The translations under genes were made by a program, and so were the position numbers. A model generated the notes under the pieces. The model worked only from the letters and a program-made list of their open reading frames with translations, searched no databases and was not told where the DNA came from. Source: Ophiobolus disseminans (lineage: Eukaryota > Ascomycota > Dothideomycetes > Pleosporales > Phaeosphaeriaceae). Taken from it: a stretch of DNA of 64,000 nucleotides. Within the stretch, counting starts at the first letter, position 1, and the number at the start of each line of letters is the position of its first letter. Positions 58,008 to 64,000 of the stretch are shown piece by piece. The stretch spans positions 1,040,428-1,104,427 of the forward strand of contig MU006231.1 of the NCBI GenBank assembly GCA_010093685.1, given 5' to 3'.

Positions 58008-58899
58008 GCCAACATATCTCCGATGCCACTTCAGACGACGTGGTCGGGCGGTGAGCTCTTGCTGCCGGCTCCCGAAATCGATATCGCAGCCGTCTCAAGT
58101 CAGCTCAAATGAGGTGAGCTGTCGGCTGCAGCTGCGGGCAGCCTGATCGCGGGGTGCCGGTGCGTCTTGCTGTCGCGCCGCAAAGATGGCGAGGATGCAG
58201 AGAAGAGCGGAAGGACGCCATGTCTCGCCATAAGGCTTCGAGCCAAGTTGAGTGACGGACGGGCTCCATGCACGGAACAGAAGCCCTGGCGGTTCCATGG
58301 GCCACTCAGCATCGCGAGCCGCAGAGACGCGAGCAGTGACGTGTGACGACCGATAGGCGGATGCATGGCGTCCTGGCCGCTATTCTGGCGCACCTGCAGG
58401 TGATTGGCCTGCATTTCGGGTATTTCGCAGTTTAGCGTGTGCTGTGCGACTGCCATGCTTCCACCCGATACACCCATGCATCTACCACCACATTTTCTCG
58501 TTTGTTATGGTTATCGTGCCACCGAGCTTTACTTTGACACGTACAATTCACATCTGGCCGTCATGGTGCCATGGTGCGGTGGTTGGGTATGCCGACGTTG
58601 TTGAGTGGATCGACAGCAAGCCAGCCCATGGTTCGCAGCGGCCACCATCCCTGTAGTCGTACATGATGGCTTCCACCACCGCTTAAGGTTTACGGACCGA
58701 TCGTGGATCATTGCTGCAAATGTGTACACGATTGCATTTCATATGGCTAACATCCTGCTGGGCTACCCCCCTCACTTACAAGTGTGCCACAATCTGCTCG
58801 ACCTCGAACTTCATTTAGGACAGTCGAACCAAATCCAGTGTCCTACTCAACGTTCATACTACTCTTTGTCAGCAATGTCCTCTCAAAATCAAGCTCGAC
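58008..58899. other. intergenic region
   Basis: Promoter of the hypothetical gene and 3' flank of the aldehyde dehydrogenase gene. Short frames only; none supported. Confidence 0.4.
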
Positions 58900-60550
58900 T
58901 TACTTGATGCTAATCGTCTTGGCCTCCAGATAGTTCATCAGCCCCATGCGTCCGCCCTCCCTCCCAAACCCACTCTGCTTGAACCCACCAAACGGCACAT
59001 TCACCCCAAACACCTGGCTCGTATTAATGTTCACATTACCTGCGTCAATCTGCCTGGCAACCCTCAACGCCCTGGGCACTGAAGCTGTGAATATACAAGA
59101 GCTCAGCCCGAAGGCAGTGTCGTTGGCGAGCTTGATCGCCTCCTCCTCGGTCTTGAACGTCCGGAGCGTGATCACCGGGCCGAAGATCTCCTCCCTGTAG
59201 ATGCGTGCATCATCTTTCGGATTCAGGAAAATGGTGGGCTCGATGTAGAACCCTTCTTTTCCACTTCTCACTCCACCGGTCACGAGCTCGGCTTCGTTCT
59301 TGCCGATGTCAAGGAATGACATTACGCGTTCAAATTGCTTACCATCGGCGAGTGGGCCTGGGATTGAGATTATAAAAGATACGGGATATGGGGTGGTGAC
59401 TAACTTACCCATGAATGTCTTCGCATCACTAGGCGCACCGATGGCCTGGCTAAGTTGCTCAAAGCGGACTTTGAGTTGCTTAACGAACTCGTCGGCGATG
59501 TCTTCATGCACGAAGGTGCGAGATGCTGCGATGCATGCTTGCCCGCTGTTGAAGAGGAAGTTCTGGCTGTGGTGTGTAAGTGCATTGTCGAGATTGGCGT
59601 CGGCAAAGATGAGAGACGGGGACTTTCCGCCGAGCTCGAGGGTCACGCGTTTGAGGTTGCTAAATTACATTGTATCAGTACTACAAAAAGGGTGTGAGGC
59701 ATTGAGATTAAGACACACCTCTTTGCAGCAAGCTCCTGCACCTTCTTACCCGCGAACATACTTCCCGTGAAGCTGATCTTGTTGATGTCCATGTGACTCG
59801 CAAGCGCGGCCCCGACTTTTCCATCGCCAGTCAGGATATTGACCACGCCTGGAGGAAAGCCAGCTTCTTTGATCAAGTCACCGAGTTGCAACAACCCCAC
59901 TGGCGACTTCTCGGACCCCTTGTAGATGAACGTACACCCTGCCGCCAGCGCAGCAGCGACCTTGAACCCAAAGAACAGTCCACTGCCATTCCAGGCGCCA
60001 ATCCCAGCACACACACCAACGGGGTCATATTGTACGACCCTGTAGATGCCATCTTCTTCGGGCCATTGCTCGCCTGGGAGTTTGTCGGTCCAGCCGGCAT
60101 AGTACCTAATCAATCTCAATGGCTATTCTCAACACTCACGCGCCTTTACAAAACATACCTGAACGTCGTGCTAACCAGCCCATAGGCCCACATTGCCACT
60201 CCAATCGGCTGACCCATACTCTTAGACTCCCAGCTCGCCAGCATCTCCGCGTTTTTGTCGATTAGGTCGGCAAACCTGTGCATTGCGGCGCTGCGCTGTG
60301 CCGCAGTCCACTTGCTCCATTCGCCATGGAAAGCGGAACGCGCAGCAGACACAGCCCGGTCAACATCGGAGGTGGAAGCGACTTGGATGCCATCTGCGAC
60401 GAGCGATTCATCGTGGGGCGAGTAGATGGAAAGAGTTTCATTCGAGGTGGCGTCTACATACTGGATGAGGTTGTGGTTAGTTGAAAAGTTAAGATGTGAG
60501 AAGCAGGAAAGAAATACCTCATTGTTAATAAAGAGTTGGTTGTGAACCAT
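58900..60550 (-). CDS. NAD(P)-dependent aldehyde dehydrogenase
   Basis: Five exons (60550-60518, 60460-60159, 60105-59719, 59659-59409, 59357-58900) with introns of 57, 53, 59 and 51 nt give 476 aa, near the family norm of about 495. Catalytic residues are intact: general base in VTLELGGKSP (Glu249) and nucleophile in NSGQACIAASR (Cys283). The cofactor loop reads FTGSMFAGKKV where many members have FTGST. Also present are IFGPVITLRTF and the C-terminal FGGFKQSGFGREGG. It probably oxidises aliphatic or aromatic aldehydes in the cytosol; no presequence is seen. Intron-rich compared with neighbours. Confidence 0.93.
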
Positions 60551-62323
60551 GATTGTCGTTTGATAGCACTGCAAATTGTTAATTAGTAGAATCTTGAGGT
60601 TGAATTAATGAAGTCTCGAGAAACGGTTGAAAACACAGCAACTTAGATCCGGTTCTTCTTTATATATCTCCTCCCTCTTTCCCCTGCAACTTTAGTCCTC
60701 CGCTTCCTAAGGCCCGCTAAGTCCGTACCTCACACCGCGCACCGACATTGTTCGTGCGGCGCACCTCAAGGATGTCGTCAGCATCCCCGCATCTTAGATT
60801 CAGGCAGTGTAGCGTAGGTCAATGCACGCGTTTCGCTCCTAAAGTATGCCATAATATGTCTATTGAAAGAAGACCGCGACCTGACTCTGAATGGAGTATG
60901 ATCAGGCACGTTTGTAGCCACTGAAGTCGACAATGAAGGCAGATTGCGTAGCCTGCTCATGAGTAAACTGCAGAGGCCGACATACCGACATCGTGGTGCG
61001 ATAGTGCTGGCGTAAGCAGGCTTGGAGCTGAGAATAACCGAGAGCGCGTAGGTGTCAGCTTCACTATCTGTAGCATACCAGATCAGATTTTGTTGTCACT
61101 TTCTTTGCTGATTGGTGTCATTTACACCATGAGGCTAGAAAAATAGTAACTAACTCATGTAGCATGGTAGCACGTCTTATATTTCACGATCCTTTATGTC
61201 TTCAACTTCCGTAAGTTTTACTGACAATACTGTAATTGTTGTGCAGGGCGGCTGGAGACAAGCGTCTTTATAGAGACCCATACACGATTCCACAAGCAGT
61301 ATGTTTCCGTAGAGACGGTACTAGACTTCGGCTGGACGAGTCTTGTGCAAGTATCGATTGTGCTGGTGACGTTCAAACCTGCAGGTGAGTAATCATCAAA
61401 GCGCGTTGCTGACAAAGTCGAGCCAAACCAATTCTAATCCATCAGAGGAGACGGCCATCTGGAGGAGCCGGGCCTAAAGGTTGACGATGGTCGTTTAAAG
61501 ACAGTGTGAAGATATGAATACAAAAACTGGAACCGAGACTTCAAAGGAAAATACTCAATCTGAAAGGTGTTTTCGACGGGCATGTATAGGGATTAGTGCA
61601 ATGTGGCAGTAGGCGCCTCAAGACACGATCGCGTGAACATTGCTCTTGGGTAGCTTTCGATGAACGCGTCGGTAAGGTGCGGTTGAGCTACGCAGAAAAG
61701 ATGTAGATCGCTGGGGACATAGTGGCTACGATCTTCTGATGAGAGTTGAAACCTGTGGGGTGATGCTGAACCTGGGTAGGCTGTAAGTGTTACGAAAGAG
61801 ATGTTTTAAGTGGTAGGAGTATGTACCTCGGTTTTCCAACAAGACGGAAAGGCATGACGAGCGTGACATAAGGAAAAGAGTATTCCACCTAGCTTACACA
61901 CAGCGCGATTAGCATGGGCAGGGCTGCTTTGTCACCTTTGGAGCTGCATTTTGAGAGCCCACGGACGTGATGACGTAGTCTGCGCGCATGCGCGAGTGAG
62001 GGACGTTTAATAGAGGTCGCGCTGCTCTGTGGAAAGACGTTAGAAGACAATGGTGCTCCATACGCTCTGATTATCGATATTGACCGTCGTTGACTGATGC
62101 ATGTGGCATTGTTAGATTTGCAAGTACTGGTCCGAGACCGCCGAACCTTATTTCCGTGACCATTCCCGAAAGGTGCGATAAGGCTTCACCTGGGCACGTG
62201 CGAGGCGATAAGCTTCATCAATAGATCGACGGTCCGGCTTGTCGTCTTTGCCGTGCACCGATTATTAAAGTTTCATATCTCACGAAGTCGAGCATAAGAG
62301 TTGGATTATTGCATCATTGAGTA
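60551..62323. other. 1.8-kb divergent interval between ALDH and Zn2Cys6 gene
   Basis: No coding feature supported. It holds promoters for both divergent genes. TATA-like TATATATC occurs about 110 bp before the ALDH start (near 60660). Nothing else seen. Confidence 0.45.
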
Positions 62324-64000
62324 ATGGGCGAGCCCATATCTGGCTCGGGGGCGCATTCGCCAGGCTCAACGGCAAAGTCAAATTCTGGAAGGCAGCGCAT
62401 CATCTCATCATGTCTCACCTGCAGACGACGAAAAGTGAAATGCGATCACATACATCCTGTCTGTGGCGCTTGCGCTCGAGGGAGCCATGTGTGTACCTGG
62501 ACGGACCAAATGCCCGGTCAAACGATAGCTGGAAGAATCTCGAAACCTTCTATAGCCGGGAACGGAAAGATCGCGAAGAACAGTGATGTGCAGTCGCGGC
62601 TTGATCGGCTAGAACTTTTGTTAGAAAAAGCTGTCGCAGGCCATGCAACCATACCGCCGACTTCCGTACGTTCGAGCGCCGACTTTGAGCGCAAAGATCA
62701 TGAGACGCATACGCCATCATCAAATAGCCAAACCTCAATCGGGCAGGGAATGGCTTCCGACGATGGCGACGGTACCTTGCTGCTGGATGGAGGGGGTTCT
62801 CAATTTGTGTCTACTTTACACTTTGCACTGCTAGCAGAAGAGGTAAGTAAACTCTAGCAACATGTTTATCGTTGAGTTTGCTCTTTCTCTGGGTGAGCTG
62901 ACAACCAAATCAGATTCAAGACATCAAAGCCTTACTAGGCGATAAAACAGACGAGGAACGAAAGGCGATGCCGCAAAGTAGCCTCGTCGACCTGCTTTCT
63001 CTTGGACGTGCCGGCATGGGCTCTAGCCTGGAGCAACTCCTCCCTCACAAGCTAGAGTTCCGTGATACGCTTCTGGATGTATACTTTGCAAATGTGGATC
63101 CCATGGTCAGGATAACCCACAAGTCAACCGTGATGCGTAAATTCGCGGCATATAACCGCGGTACGCACCCGATAGCGTTCGCCATATACTTTTCTGCGAT
63201 AAATTCCTTACCACCTAAAGTGGTGCAGGGCAAATTCCAGGACACAAAAGAAGCACTTCTAGATCGTTTCCAGCTGGGTGTTGAAATCTCGCTAGCTCGC
63301 GAAAACTATTTAACTTCGTCAAGTCTAGAGATTTTCCAGGGTTTTGTGCTCTGGCTCACGTGTATTACAAGAGAAGAAGATATGGGTAAGCATAACGGCC
63401 GCACACATGTTGATCCGACTGACGGAAGGGTAGGCAAGGCATGGGTCCTGTTGGGTCTCGCTTTCCGCATTGCATTGAACCAGGGTCTTCACAGAGATCC
63501 ATCTCTTTTCCCTGCTGGGTCTATGGATACGATTATGATCGAATCGAGACGACGCATGTGGCACCAGCTAGGACACCTGGAATTTCGCGCCGCCGAATGT
63601 AAAGGCCAAGAACCAAGCATAACTGAGGACTTCTACACCACTCTACTTCCACGCAACATCGACGACGAAGACCTCATCGATGGTGCTAGTCCTGGCCCTT
63701 CATCATACGATGCTGAGAAGCACACTACCCTTACCTTCCAGCTTGTCCGATACGTCGGCATGCGGTGTCTCCGACGCATTATCCAGTGCACGTACCGGCT
63801 CGAGCGCCGAATGCTGGACTCTGGACTCCACGGTACTTCCAGACCCGACCCTGCTCAAGAACTTCAGAATCTTTATAAGCAGATCAAGGAAATGCTTGCT
63901 GAGTACCACGAGGAAATCCAACGAAAGTACCTTCGCTTCTGTAACCCAGAGGTACCCATGCAGAGGTTGTGCATTGGTTTGGCATCGTTGTTGGAATGGC
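62324..64000 (+). CDS. Zn2Cys6 transcription factor, 3' end beyond the window
   Basis: Exons 62324-62842, 62914-63385 and 63434 onward, with a 71-nt intron and a 48-nt intron at 63386-63433, open to the window edge. The N terminus has a canonical cluster, C30-x2-C33-x6-C40-x6-C47-x2-C50-x6-C57, with RRRKVKCD, then a short coiled coil (DVQSRLDRLELLLEKAV). The fungal-specific regulatory domain follows, recognised by LLGLAFRIALNQGLHRDP and SRRRMWHQLGHLEFRAAE. The 48-nt intron is a multiple of three and open, but removing it joins DMGK to AWVLLGLAF as expected. The target may include the divergent ALDH gene, which is inference from position. Confidence 0.88.

Overview
This window looks like nuclear DNA of a filamentous ascomycete (Pezizomycotina, most likely Dothideomycetes/Pleosporales). 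The evidence is 45-90 nt GT-AG introns, intron-poor genes on both strands, HET, F-box and Zn2Cys6 families, a Fot1/pogo transposon, hAT-type MITEs and transition-biased differences between repeat copies like those left by RIP. The order is inferred from family content, not proven.

Left part (1-13.6 kb), accessory: a Zn2Cys6-type regulator with a mid-protein zinc cluster, a small hypothetical, a HET-domain gene, a gene of unknown function broken by a 418-bp hAT-like MITE with a second inverted copy 0.8 kb away, a single-pass membrane protein, and a large TPR plus subtilisin (S8) gene carrying one early stop and four single-base frame slips. Together it resembles an allorecognition or cell-death neighbourhood.

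Middle part (13.6-31 kb), mostly housekeeping: GH31 glycosidase, PAP2 lipid phosphatase, LaeA-like methyltransferase, glycyl-tRNA synthetase with two start codons (mitochondrial and cytosolic forms), the Brix protein RPF1 sharing its promoter region, a large disordered protein, the CCR4-NOT deadenylase CAF1, and complex I subunit NDUFB3 divergent from CAF1. Then comes 6.6 kb without a convincing gene (30.9-37.4 kb), upstream of a CRIB-motif protein.

Right part (40-64 kb): histidyl-tRNA synthetase (one frame slip and an open, ATG-less upstream extension), a PAF-acetylhydrolase-like lipase, F-box and F-box-like genes (one with an internal stop), a complete 2,116-bp Fot1/pogo element with TA target duplication and a nonsense codon, a secreted SGNH esterase, a conserved hypothetical, an aldehyde dehydrogenase, and a Zn2Cys6 regulator running off the right edge.

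Spliced models were built by hand from splice sites and frame continuity; all intact multi-exon models close to a multiple of three. Family names come from recognised motifs, without database searches.
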